A stretch of 64,000 nt of DNA, from assembly GCF_040802235.1 (NCBI RefSeq), contig NC_133174.1:138685213-138749212 (forward strand), written 5' to 3'. Positions 35,388-44,930 of the stretch are shown one piece after another. Both the position numbers and the translations under genes were made by a program. The stretch's first letter is position 1, and each line of letters opens with the position of its first letter. The notes under the pieces are model-generated. The model was not told where the DNA came from and made no database searches. It saw only the letters and a list, made by a program, of their open reading frames with translations. Source of the DNA: Manis javanica (Eukaryota; Chordata; Mammalia; Pholidota; Manidae).

Positions 35388-36021
35388 GTAGAACCCGGGG
35401 GAGGCCTGAGGGCCCCCACCCAAGAATTCAGGTCCCATGCCATCACCCAAGGAGGCCCCGGGATGGTCCTCAGGCTGGGCCCTGCCACCCGCATGGCACA
35501 GCCATGTGCCCGCCCGCCATTTTGGATCGTGAGAGGGAAGGCCTTGGTCTGAGGAGGGAACCCAGGTGGGCTGGGGCGGGGCCCAGACACACCGGGAGTC
35601 AACAGGAGGACAGGAGGGAGGGCCGAGGGCGCCCCCAGAACCCACCACGGGTGCAGTCATCAGCCCAGGGAAACCCCTGTTTGGTGACCCTTTGAGACGG
35701 CCGCAGATGTCCCCCGGGGGTGTGTCAGGGCAGGGAGGGCCCTGGTCTGAGGGGACGGCCCCGGTCAACATTCAGAGGATCCCAAGCCCTGCCCGCGTTG
35801 GGGGTGAGGACCCTGAGGGAGGAGGGGAAGGGGCCCCAGACGAGCCGCCCCTGCCTGTCAGCCCTGACTTCCTCCTCCGGGCCTCAGAGGGACTGGGGAC
35901 TGGGACCGGCTTAAGGAGCAGGGCCGCCCTTGGGCAAGGGACCGCCCCTCCCGTCGGCACTGGGAGCCCCGAGCTGGGATGGCAGTCCTGGCAGCGAGGT
36001 GCCCCTCAGGCCCTCTTTCAG

Positions 36022-36117
36022 GGAATCCAGGAAGCGGCCGGTGAGGAAGGCCTCGGGGTGAGGCACGTGTCCTGAGGTCGCAGACCCGCAGAGGCCCAGG
36101 CCAAGCCAGGAGTCAAG
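36022..36117 (+). other. MAGE copy B 5' non-coding exon 2
   Basis: Acceptor 'ccctctttcag' and donor 'GTCAAG|gtgggg'. The exon is conserved in all three copies and resembles the second MAGE-A 5' UTR exon ('ggaatccaggaagc...tcctgaggtcgcag'). Confidence 0.65.
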
Positions 36118-36274
36118 GTGGGGCTCCCGACCTCACCGTGTTCCCAGGGCTCTCCTACCCCACACAGCGGGTCCCCGTCGCCCAGGCCTCCGACGCCCCC
36201 TGTCCCCCCGGGCGCCAGGGCCCGCAGCTCCCACCTCCTGCTGTTTCTCCTTCCCTCCAGCTGCTCAACAAGTC

Positions 36275-37258
36275 ATGGCTGGTCCTCCCCCGAAGCGACG
36301 GCGCTACCTGCCCGAGGAAGGCCTTCCGACCCTCACGGAGACCCAGGGCCTCGTGGGTGCACAGGACCCTGGGGCGACAGAGGAGGTTGCTTCCTCCTCC
36401 TCCTCCATGTGCTCCGCCTCCTCCCCCTACTCCCCCTCTTGCTGTCTTGTTATCTCAAGCGGTGAGGAAGAGGTTTCTATGGTTTCACCAACCCCGAGTC
36501 CCGTTCAGGGCCCTGAGCGTGCCTGCCCCTCCCCCACTGCCTCTGCCTCCGTGCCACCCACAAAATCCGATGGTGGCTCCAGCAGCGCAATGGAGGAGGT
36601 TCTGGGCACTTTGCAGTCCCTGCCAAGAGCTAGATTCTTTCCCAGAATCGTGATTCACGACAAGGCAGCGCAGCTGGTGGCCGTCCTGCTCCTCAAGTAC
36701 CACACCAAGGAGCCAACCACGAGGGCGGAGCTGCTGGAGGTGCTGGGCCAGGATCACCAGGACCAGTTCCCTGTGATCTTCAGCTGCGTCTCCGAGTGCT
36801 TGCAGCTGGCCTTTGGCATCGACGTGGAGGAAGGGGATCCCAGCGACCACTCCTACATCCTGGTCACAGCCCCGGGCCTCACCTACAGCAGGAAGCTGAG
36901 CTATGAGCAGAGCCTGCCCATGAGCAGCCTCCTGCTGTTTCTCCTCAGCATAATCTTCATGGGGGGTGGCTCGGCCCCTGAGGAAAAGGTGTGGGAAATG
37001 CTGGGTGTCATAGGGATATTTCCCAGAAGGGAGCACGTCATCTTCGGGGACCCCAGGGAGCTCATCGCCCAGGTCTGGGTGAAGGAGCAGTACCTGGAGT
37101 ACCAGCAGGTGCCCGACAGCAATCCCGCTCGCTTCCACATGCTCTGGGGCCGCAGGGCATGCATGGAGAACCACATGGTGAAAGTCCTGGAGGGTATGGC
37201 CAAGGTCAAAGTTAGCACCCCTAATGCCTCTCTGACCTGCTATGAGGAGGCTTTGTGA
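36275..37258 (+). CDS. MAGE-A family protein, MAGEA10-like (copy B)
   Basis: An intact 327-residue MAGE protein read from one exon (acceptor 'ttccctccag' at 36260, ATG 14 bp later), as in all MAGE-A genes. Residues 1-125 are disordered, with a basic start (PPKRRRY, possible nuclear signal), MAGEA10-type blocks (PEEGL, ETQGL, GAQ), a poly-Ser run at 40-44 and a Pro/Ser segment. The MAGE homology domain spans about 127-310: VAVLLLKY, FPVIFSCVSECLQLAFGID, DPSDHSYILV, EEKVWEMLG, FGDPRELIAQ, EYQQVPDSNPARFHMLWG. The family binds RING E3 ligases such as TRIM28 through this domain and is normally testis-restricted. The stop TGA comes about 35 codons before the MAGEA10-type end. MAGEA10 is the best match, but one-to-one orthology with either copy is unproven. 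Confidence 0.93.
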   Translation: MAGPPPKRRRYLPEEGLPTLTETQGLVGAQDPGATEEVASSSSSMCSASSPYSPSCCLVISSGEEEVSMVSPTPSPVQGPERACPSPTASASVPPTKSDGGSSSAMEEVLGTLQSLPRARFFPRIVIHDKAAQLVAVLLLKYHTKEPTTRAELLEVLGQDHQDQFPVIFSCVSECLQLAFGIDVEEGDPSDHSYILVTAPGLTYSRKLSYEQSLPMSSLLLFLLSIIFMGGGSAPEEKVWEMLGVIGIFPRREHVIFGDPRELIAQVWVKEQYLEYQQVPDSNPARFHMLWGRRACMENHMVKVLEGMAKVKVSTPNASLTCYEEAL

Positions 37259-37363
37259 GATCAGGAAGGGCCAGGCCAGGCTAGCATTGCTGCCGCAGAC
37301 GATGCTCCCACCGTGGTCAGAGCAAGTTCTAGTGTAACGTCCTCTGTCTTCTGCCCTGAGTGA
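37259..37363 (+). other. Untranslated remnant of a MAGEA10-like C-terminal tail (copy B)
   Basis: After the TGA the same frame stays open for 34 codons to another TGA at 37361-37363. The hidden peptide contains IAAADDAPTVV, ASSSVTSS and a final CPE. It lines up with the human MAGEA10 tail (IATTDDTTAM, ASSSATGS, final YPE), including the stop. The tail was therefore part of the protein in an ancestor. Confidence 0.8.
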
Positions 37364-37635
37364 CGTCTATGCAGCCTGTTCCCTCTCTGTTGTCAAAGGT
37401 CAGTCAGTGACCGAAGCAGTGTAGGGCAAGGCTGGGGCAATTTTTCTTTTTTTCTTTTTTGTATTTTCAGATTTTACTTGTTTTAGAAAGTTTCTTATCA
37501 GAATTGAATTGTAGATTGACATTGCTCACACATTTACTGCTGTTTATCTGGTTGATTAGAAAGTTTTGCTATTTTGTAAAACAAGATGGAAAACCTAACA
37601 TATTCTTTGTAGCTTGTAACTTTCCATGACATTAG

Positions 37636-37641
37636 AATAAA
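37636..37641 (+). terminator. Poly(A) signal, MAGE copy B
   Basis: AATAAA in 'attagaataaatatctcc', conserved in copy C. A second candidate, ATTAAA at 37795-37800, is also shared. Confidence 0.6.
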
Positions 37642-38560
37642 TATCTCCTTGGAAATGGGAACAAATTTAGGAGTGAAATACGTAAAATAATTTTAATGGT
37701 TAATTTTTGTATTCTCTTATAATCTTTAGTCTATAGTTGTATGAAAAAAGATATGTATGTAGATTTTCTTAGCTTCTTCAAGGATGTAGAAGAAATTAAA
37801 TAGTAATATATGGCATTCGTGCTCCCTGGCTCATTTACTCTCCCAAAGTCCCCGAGCCTCTGCTCACTGGAAGGCCCTGTGTTAGCGTTGGGCCACTGGG
37901 TAAGCAGGACACCCCCACTCCACGCACCCACCTAATAGCGATAGTCTAGGAGCTGCTGCCCTATAAGGAAGGTGGGAGGTGTGCCCCAGGACCACAGAAC
38001 CTTTAGTAAAGGAAGGGGTGAGCAGGCGCGGCTGCAGGGGAGGGCGTGCAGTCCCCATGCCCCAAGCTGGGCCGTCTGTGGCTTCGGGGCCCTGCAGATC
38101 CTCTGGTGGGATCCAGTGCACTGAGGCTGGGTGGGGGCAGAGCCAGTCTGACCGATGGCGAGCTTAGGGATGAGAGGCAACGCTGAAATGCAGCGCTGCT
38201 CTGGTTAGTCCCTTTTGGGTCTTGGGCAAACCCGGTGAGGTCTCCTCGGGGGCGGCAACGGGGGGTGCCCTGGGCTCGTCCCCCAGTGCCATTGAAAAAA
38301 GCGCCCGCCACCTTAGGTGTCGCATAGCCATCATCTGCAAGCATTTGCAGAGGCATAAGGGTCCCGCCCCTTGAAGTGATGCCCAGAAGTCAGTGGTGGG
38401 CCATCTTCTCCCTGGCCTGGGAGGGCGAGTACTGAGTCCCTGGAAACGACACTGTTATCGGTGGTGCTGTGTTCCCTTTAACCCATGGTAAGCAAGGGTA
38501 GAGGTCCATGGGGACGAAATGAATCAAAATCGGTGATTTGAAGGAAGAGATGCTGCCCAA

Positions 38561-40455
38561 GAGGGAAGATGTGGGAGTCGGACTTCCTTTCTAGGAGCCT
38601 GCAGGTTGTTGCTCCAGCTGGGGAAGCGACCCGGCCCCGCAAAGTGAGTGAAATATCCTCTGGGAGGAAGGTGGGCAGAGCTGCAATTTAGGGTGAGTGC
38701 ATGTTCAGTGGCCAGTTGAGCTGCAGCTTCCCCAAGGTGTCATGGGAAGAAATCCTTTCCCGAGGAGCAGGTGTTAGAGGCTGGGGTCCCAAGAAGACAA
38801 GAAAGCACCACCCCTCGGTAAAGAGCCCATCTGTGCCAGGGAACGTGTGTTCAGCTGGGGCACAAGTGTGTGTGCCCACAGCAGTGACTGTCAGGTTAAG
38901 AGTGTGACCTTGCGTGGAAAGCAGGGCCTGCTGAGCTATTGGAGGTTATTGCCCTGGGAAGTGCAATAGGGGCCCTGGAGGGAAGGGGGTGTCCCCCCTG
39001 CTGAGATGCAGACAATGATTTGAATCTTAGTTGTGAGCCTGGACTTCAAGGACTGCCACAGAAGGTGGATGGGTGTGTCATAACAAATGGGCACAGATGC
39101 GTGTGTAGGGCATCTACTGTGCAATGGTGAATAGCATGGATGTCACGTGCTCGTGCACATCCGTCTGGACTCTCGCCTGGCCTCGCAAGGACACTGCACT
39201 GGCAGTTCGCTTGTACTTGGGGGGGGGGCCAGGTGATGACTCCTTGCCTCTCCAGTTTGAGCAGAAGTGTTGTTAGTCACAGCACTTACTACAAGAAGCA
39301 CCCCAGGGGCCGTGCATTACTTCTCGCGCCATGAGACCATGGAACACTGGGCCCACTGGTTCCCGCACGCCCGGGGCTGCAGTCATGGCCATTGGACCCT
39401 TACACGAGACATGCTTGGGCAGGGGCGGACGCCTTCAACACAGGAGCCCCCGCACAGGAACCTGGCTGCAAGGACTCCTTCAGTGTCCTGCCCCCTTCGG
39501 CTCCTGAGTTACCGGGAGGCATGTGGCTGGAATCAGAGTCCTGCTGCTCTGCAGCCAAGCCTTCCGATGAAATGTCTATGACTCCCTTTGCTGAACTGCC
39601 AACTGGGCACAGGGATAGGTTGTAGTGCTGGTGTGATGTTACACGGGGTGTGCCCCATGCCTAACGCCTGGCACACGCCCACTGGTCTGTAGGCATAGCT
39701 ACCATTCCCATGGGCCTCAGGCACTTCCTGGGAATGGTGAGGACTCTGCACCAGTGTGTGTCTTCTGGTCCCCTGTGCCTGGCTGATGCAGGGTCTTTCA
39801 TGCTGACGATGCCTTGCCCAGACCGGCTCCTCTCATGGGTCAGAGCTGTGCAAACCTGGTGCATGTTTTTCTAGAGCCGACCTGGGTGACAGTCAGGGTC
39901 AGGGACCTGGACACATTGAATATACTGGGTGTGGCAGCTGACCCATAGGGAGGGCTCAAGACCTCCCTAGCCCCCCTCCTTCCCTGATCTTTCTCCAAAA
40001 GCCACGCCCCAAAGCTCCCTGAGGCAGGTTCTTCCCAGGGGACCTGGACCCAGTGAATGCCAAGGGAAACCTCCTGCACCGCCCCTGCCCCCGGGCTTCC
40101 AGGTGCATGTTTCTAGGAGCCCTGGAGCCACAGTCCAAGTTCTCCCCGGCACAGCTTGGCCTCGGCGGGTCTGCGGTCACACCACCTCTTTCTAGGTGAA
40201 AAACACCTTGACTTACTCCTTCCAGTCCTAACCTTCTTTGTACCTGTAAGATTTGTAATTCCGTTTCTGCGTTTCCTCCCAGAAAGCAGCCCGGGGAGGA
40301 CTTGTGCCCCTGGCGACATGACTGTGCACGTGTCATGTGCTGGAAGCTGCCTCCCAGTGCTCGGGGAAGGCTCTACAAAGTGCCCGGGCTGGCTCGGCCG
40401 TCCCCCAGCTTGACTCCTAGTCATGCGCACGCCTGACATGTCGTGTTGTGATGTC
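38561..40455. other. Spacer between MAGE units, no gene recognised
   Basis: GC-rich DNA that is not part of unit C and has no recognised repeat or gene. A short frame near 39710-39790 (GLRHFLGMV) faintly recalls a pol motif but has no supporting context. Confidence 0.4.
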
Positions 40456-40458
40456 TCA

Positions 40459-40495
<37 letters not shown>

Positions 40496-40565
40496 ACACA
40501 CACACACGTGGGCACACACGTACACACACAAGCACATGTGCACACAATAACTGCACACACATGGG
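40459..40565 (+). repeat. (CA)n microsatellite, interrupted
   Basis: A nearly pure CA run from about 40461 to 40506 continues as imperfect CA/CG/CATG repeats to about 40565. It sits at the 5' side of an L1 fragment. Confidence 0.95.
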
Positions 40566-41400
40566 AATGGCCAAAATATGGTAGAGAGATAACACCAAAT
40601 GCTGGTGTGCAGCAGGAGGTGGCTTCATTGTTGGTGGGAAGGCACAATGGTTGAGCCACTGGGAAGACGGATTTGCCCAAAGTAGGCACACTCTTACCAT
40701 CCGCTGGAGCCCCCTTATGTGTATTTACCCAAAGGAGGTGAAAACCTACATCCACACAAAATCCTACATGGATGTTGAGAGCAGCTTGACTCACAGCTGC
40801 CAAAACGTAGATGCAAGTAAGATGTCCTGCAGTAGGTGAATGCATGAACTGTGGGGCGTGCAGACCGTGGGAAACGGTTCATCCCCATACGGGAATGAGC
40901 CACCAAGCCAGGAAGAGGCATGGAGGAACCTTGAATGCGTGCGCCTAAGGGAAAGAGCCCACCTGAGAAGGCTCCATACTGTGTGATCCCAACCGTGTGA
41001 CAGTCTGTAGAGGCGAGAGTTCGGAGACGGGAAGAGGACCCATGTGGTTGCCCGGGACCATGGGGGGAGAGGGAACAGGCAGAGCACAGGGGAATTTTCA
41101 GGCAGTGACGGTCTGATGGAAGGCGTCCGTATCCATTGGTCCAAAGCCATGCAATCGACAAGGCCAGGCAGGAGCCCTTTGGGTGATCATGACGGTCAGT
41201 GTAAGTTCATGGGTGATAACAAATGCGCCCCTGTGTGGCTGCGTCCATAATTCTGGAGGGTAGCAGTGGGTGGGGACAGGGATAAACAGGAAACCTCTGT
41301 AACTCCCTCTTTATGTATCAGTACCCCTAACAGTGCTCTAAAACGTTCATCTTTACAAAAACCGGACAGTATGCACAACATCTTCTGAACCACAAACACA
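40566..41400 (+). mobile_element. Old L1M 3' fragment
   Basis: Sense L1 text in order: 'gaatggccaaaatatggtag', 'tgttggtgggaaggcacaatgg', 'gtgtatttacccaaaggaggtg', 'catggaggaaccttgaatgc', 'actgtgtgatcccaac', 'tggttgcccgggaccatgg'. Strongly diverged and more GC-rich than other L1 copies here. Confidence 0.75.
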
Positions 41401-41934
41401 CGTGCATATATTATCTACATGTATGTTGTTTATATGCATACGTGGACACACATACTGGGTAGAGAACTGAAATGTCTTTCTTGCAGCGACAGAGGGTGAC
41501 TGAGGGAAAATCGCGGCACTCCACAGGGCCATGATGTGCGGTGAGCCTAAGACCCGAGGACCTGCGCAAATGCCCTGCACCCGCTCAGCCTCTTCAGGAA
41601 ACATGAAGTCCTTCACACACAGAGTGCCTCAAGTCTGGCTGGCTGTGAAGACACCCACCCCAAGGGAAGGGGTGCTTCCTCCCGGACCCTCCCCATGGCC
41701 AGGGGCCCTGCAGCTTCCCAGCTCGCCTCTGTCCTGGGGCTGCAGGGCTGCTCTGCCAGGGCTGAGGAGGACCCCCCTCGGTGAGGAGTGGCGGGGGGTG
41801 GGGAACGCGCACCAGGACGCCGGTGGTCACGGAAGCCGGCTCTGCCGTGCCAGCAGCCCTAACTCTCCGGGATGCTCCTTTGGCTACAGAGTCTTTGGGC
41901 TGGGCACCCAACCAATCGAGTCCACCTCACTACT

Positions 41935-42430
41935 AGCCCTCTCCACTGCCCGTACCCACCACCTTCCAACCCGCCTCCCCCCACCTCCCAGCCAGACTCC
42001 CCCAACTACTGAAATCCCCATTCCCCAGAACCCTCTGCCGCTTCCCACCACTTGACCTCCCGCCCCCAACTTCCCACCCCTCACTTTTCCGCACCCCTCC
42101 CCCACGCCCCCACCTATCACCACCCCACCCCCACCCCACCTCACTACCACACCTCTGCACAGCCACTTCCACCCCCCTCCCACCATTGTGCCCCCACAGT
42201 GGTCCCCAAATCCTTGAACCACCGACTTCCAACACCCAAATACCCCCACACCTCACCTCGCCTCAGAGCTCCCCACCATCCCCAGATCCACATCCCACGC
42301 CACCGTCCCCCCAACTCCCCACACCCACCGCCACACATCCCCCCATGCACCCAACATCCGAACCCCCACATCCCCCCTTCTTCCCCCCACTGCCCCACCT
42401 CCCCCCATCCCACCACCACACCACATCCAC
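41935..42430 (+). repeat. C-rich tract upstream of MAGE copy C
   Basis: A single C-rich block of about 500 bp, from 'cacctcactactagccctctccactgcc' to 'accaccacaccacatccac', equivalent to the tracts before copies A and B. Confidence 0.85.
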
Positions 42431-42431
42431 T

Positions 42432-42612
42432 AAGGACCTGGGGAGGCAGGGCCCTGGGCCTCGTGAGCCGCGGCAGGTGGGAGAAGGCGGGGCTTAAGGG
42501 AGGCCCAGGGGGCGGAGCGAGGAACGCCCGGAATCCTTGTGCGCTCCTCCTGGCAGCCTCCAGGGGACGCTCCGACCCCACATCCGGATGTGACGTCATT
42601 AGCCTTCTGCCC
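42432..42612 (+). promoter_or_regulatory. MAGE-A promoter (copy C), Ets site plus CRE
   Basis: About 96% identical by eye to the copy B promoter. CCGGAT lies at 42584-42589 and the CRE palindrome TGACGTCA at 42591-42598, both intact. The differences from copy B cluster just upstream ('ggggacgctccgacc'). Confidence 0.8.
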
Positions 42613-42680
42613 GGGAGGCTTGAGGGACGGGACGGCCTCGGTGTCAGACGCCGGATTCAGGTCACCCGCAAGGGCCCCAG
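42608..42680 (+). other. MAGE copy C 5' non-coding exon 1
   Basis: Ends with the same donor as copy B, GGCCCCAG|gtagaa. The start is approximate. Confidence 0.55.
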
Positions 42681-43317
42681 GTAGAACCCGGGGGAGGCCT
42701 GAGGGCCCCCGCCCAAGAATCCAGGGGGGCCATGCCATTGCTCAAAGAGGCCCTGGGAGGGTCCTCAGGCTGGGCACCGCCTCCCACATGCCACACCCAT
42801 GTCCCCGCCCACCATTTTGAATTATGAGCATGAAGGCCTTGGTCTGAGGAGGGAACCCAGGTGGGCTGGGGCTGGGGACAGACACACCAGGAGTCAACAG
42901 GAGGCCAGGAGGGAGGGCCGAGGGCGCCCCCAGAACCCACCTCAGCCGCAGTCATCTACCCAGGGAAACCCCCGGGTTGGTGACCCGTTGAGACGACCGC
43001 AGACGTCCCGCAGGGGTGTGTCAGGGCAGGGAGGGCCCTGGTCTGAGGGGACGGCCCCGGTCAACATTCACAAGATCCCAGGCCCTGCCCGCGTTGGGGG
43101 TGAGGACCCTGAGGGAGGAGGGGAAGGGGCCCCAGACGAGCCGCCCCTGCCTGTCACCCCTGGCTTCCTCCTCCGGGCCTCAGAGGGACTGGGGACTGGG
43201 ACCGGCTTAAGGAGCAGGGCCGCCCTTGGATAAGGGACCGGCCTTCCCGTCGGCACTGGGAGCCCCGAGCTGGGATGGCAGTCCTGGCAGCGAGGTGCCC
43301 CTCAGGCCCTCTTTCAG

Positions 43318-43413
43318 GGAATCCAGGAAGCGGCCGGTGAGGAAGGCGTCGGTGTGAGGCACGTGTCCTGAGGTCGCAGACCCGCAGAGGCCCAGGCCAA
43401 GCCAGGAGTCAAG
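43318..43413 (+). other. MAGE copy C 5' non-coding exon 2
   Basis: Acceptor 'ccctctttcag' and donor 'GTCAAG|gtgggg', as in copy B. The intron to the coding exon is about 20 bp shorter than in copy B. Confidence 0.65.
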
Positions 43414-43555
43414 GTGGGGCTCCCGACCTCACCGTGTTCCCAGGGCTCTCCTACCCCACACAGCGGGTCCCCGTCGCCCAGGCCTCCGACGCCCCCTGTC
43501 CCCCCGGGCACCCACCTCCTGCTGTTTCTCCTTCCCTCCAGCTGCTCAACAAGTC

Positions 43556-44536
43556 ATGGCTGGTCCTCCCCCGAAGCGACGGCGCTACATGCCCGAGGAA
43601 GGCCTTCCGACCCTCACGGAGACCCAGGGCCTCGTGGGTGCACAGGACCCTGGGGCGACAGAGGAGGTTGCTTCCTCCTCCTCCTCCAGGTCCTCCGCCT
43701 CCACCGCGTCCTCCTCCTTCCTCTCCTCTGCCTCTTGCTTTGCTCATATCTCAGGCGGTGAGGAAGAGGTTTCTATGGTCTCACCAACCCCGAGTCCCGT
43801 TCAGGGCCCTGAGCGTGCCTGCCCCTCCCCCACTGCCTCTGCCTCCGTGCCACCCACACAATCCGATGGTGGCTCCGGCAGCGCAATGGAGGTGGGTCTG
43901 GGCACGCCACAGGTCCTTAGTTCCTTTCCCAGTATCGTGATTCACGACAAAGCAGCTCAGCTGGTGGCCTTCCTGCTCCTCAAGTATGTTGCCATGGAGT
44001 CGACCACGAAGGCGGAGATGCTGGAGGTGCTGGGCCTGGATCACCAGGACCAGTTCCCTGTGATCTTCAGCCGCGTCTCCGAGTGCTTGCAGCTGGCCTT
44101 TCGCATCGACATGGAGGAAGGGGATCCCAGCGACCACTCCTACATGCTCGTCACATTCCCGGGCCTCAACTACAGCGGGCTGCTGAGCTATGAGCACAGC
44201 TTGCCCAAAAGCGGCCTCCTGCTGTTTCTCCTGACCATAATCTTCCTGGAGGGTGGCTCAGTCCCTGAGGCAAAGGTGTGGGAAATGCTGTGTGTCATAG
44301 GGATATTTCCCGGGAGGGCGCACGTCATCTTCGGGGACCCCAGGGAGCTCATCGCCCAGGTCTGGGTGCGGGAGCAGTACCTGGAGTACCGGCAGGTGCC
44401 CGACAGGGATCCCGCTCGCTTCCACCTGCTTTGGGGATGCAGGGCGCACATGGAGACCCACAGGGTGAAAGTCCTGGAGTTTATGGCCAAGGTCAAAGAT
44501 TGCACCGCTATTGCCTCTCTGACCTGCTATGATTAG
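43556..44536 (+). CDS. MAGE-A family protein, MAGEA10-like (copy C)
   Basis: An intact 326-residue MAGE protein with the same exon structure and start context as copy B. The first 40 residues differ only at position 12 (M for L). The Ser-rich run is longer and differently arranged (SRSSASTASSSFLSSAS). The MAGE homology domain, about 127-310, keeps the family landmarks VAFLLLKY, FPVIFSRVSECLQLAF, SYMLVTFPGLNY, EAKVWEML, FGDPRELIAQVWV, EYRQVPDRDPARFHLLWG. It differs from copy B at about 42 positions, many non-conservative (HTKEP versus VAMES). The stop TAG is one codon earlier than the copy B sense end and is followed in frame by the TGA that ends copy B. Expected role: testis-restricted E3-ligase adaptor; partner not predictable. 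Confidence 0.93.
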   Translation: MAGPPPKRRRYMPEEGLPTLTETQGLVGAQDPGATEEVASSSSSRSSASTASSSFLSSASCFAHISGGEEEVSMVSPTPSPVQGPERACPSPTASASVPPTQSDGGSGSAMEVGLGTPQVLSSFPSIVIHDKAAQLVAFLLLKYVAMESTTKAEMLEVLGLDHQDQFPVIFSRVSECLQLAFRIDMEEGDPSDHSYMLVTFPGLNYSGLLSYEHSLPKSGLLLFLLTIIFLEGGSVPEAKVWEMLCVIGIFPGRAHVIFGDPRELIAQVWVREQYLEYRQVPDRDPARFHLLWGCRAHMETHRVKVLEFMAKVKDCTAIASLTCYD

Positions 44537-44650
44537 GCTTTGTGAGATCAGGAAGGGCCAGGCCAGGCTAGCATTGCTGCCGCAGACGATGCTACTGCCA
44601 TGGCCCGTGCAAGTTCTAGTAGAACGTCCCCTGGCTTCTGCCCTGAGTGA
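44537..44650 (+). other. Untranslated remnant of a MAGEA10-like C-terminal tail (copy C)
   Basis: Downstream of the TAG the frame meets the TGA shared with copy B, then stays open to TGA at 44648-44650. The hidden peptide has IAAADDATAMA, ASSSRTSP and a final CPE, even closer to the human MAGEA10 tail (ATTDDTTAMA, ASSSATGS) than copy B's. Confidence 0.8.
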
Positions 44651-44924
44651 CGTCTATGCACCCTGTCCCATCTGGGTAGTCAAAGGCCAGTCAGTGAACG
44701 AAGCGGTGGAGGGCAAGGCTGGGGCACTTTATCTTCCTTTATTTTTTGTATTTTCAGATTTTACTTATTTTAGAAAGTTTCTTATCAGAATCGAATTGTA
44801 GATTGACATTGCTCACACATTTACTGCTCTTTATCTGGTTGATTAGAAATAGTTTTGCTATATTGTAAAACAAGATGGAAAACCTAATATATTCTGTGTA
44901 GCTTGTAACTTCCTGTGACATTAG

Positions 44925-44930
44925 AATAAA
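44925..44930 (+). terminator. Poly(A) signal, MAGE copy C
   Basis: AATAAA in 'attagaataaaaatgtcc', at the same place as in copy B. ATTAAA at 45084-45089 is a second shared candidate. Confidence 0.6.

Larger units (their letters stand above)
33915..38560 (+). repeat. Direct segmental duplication, unit B
   Basis: Begins at 'agggaaaatcgcggcactcc' and ends after 'ggtgatttgaaggaagaga'; both borders recur in unit C (41503-45850). The unit carries promoter, introns, coding exon, 3' UTR and about 0.7 kb of downstream flank of one MAGE gene. Identity in the 5' and 3' non-coding parts is about 95-97% by eye. Unit B is longer because of an extra stretch in its C-rich tract. Confidence 0.9.

Noticed and set aside
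39690-39870. Short plus-strand stretch GLRHFLGMV recalling a retroelement pol motif
   Set aside because: One motif only, with no neighbouring pol, gag or LTR sequence. Not enough to call an element.
40459-40565. CA repeat considered as part of a CRISPR-like or satellite array
   Set aside because: A simple dinucleotide microsatellite with no spacer structure, in a vertebrate genome.
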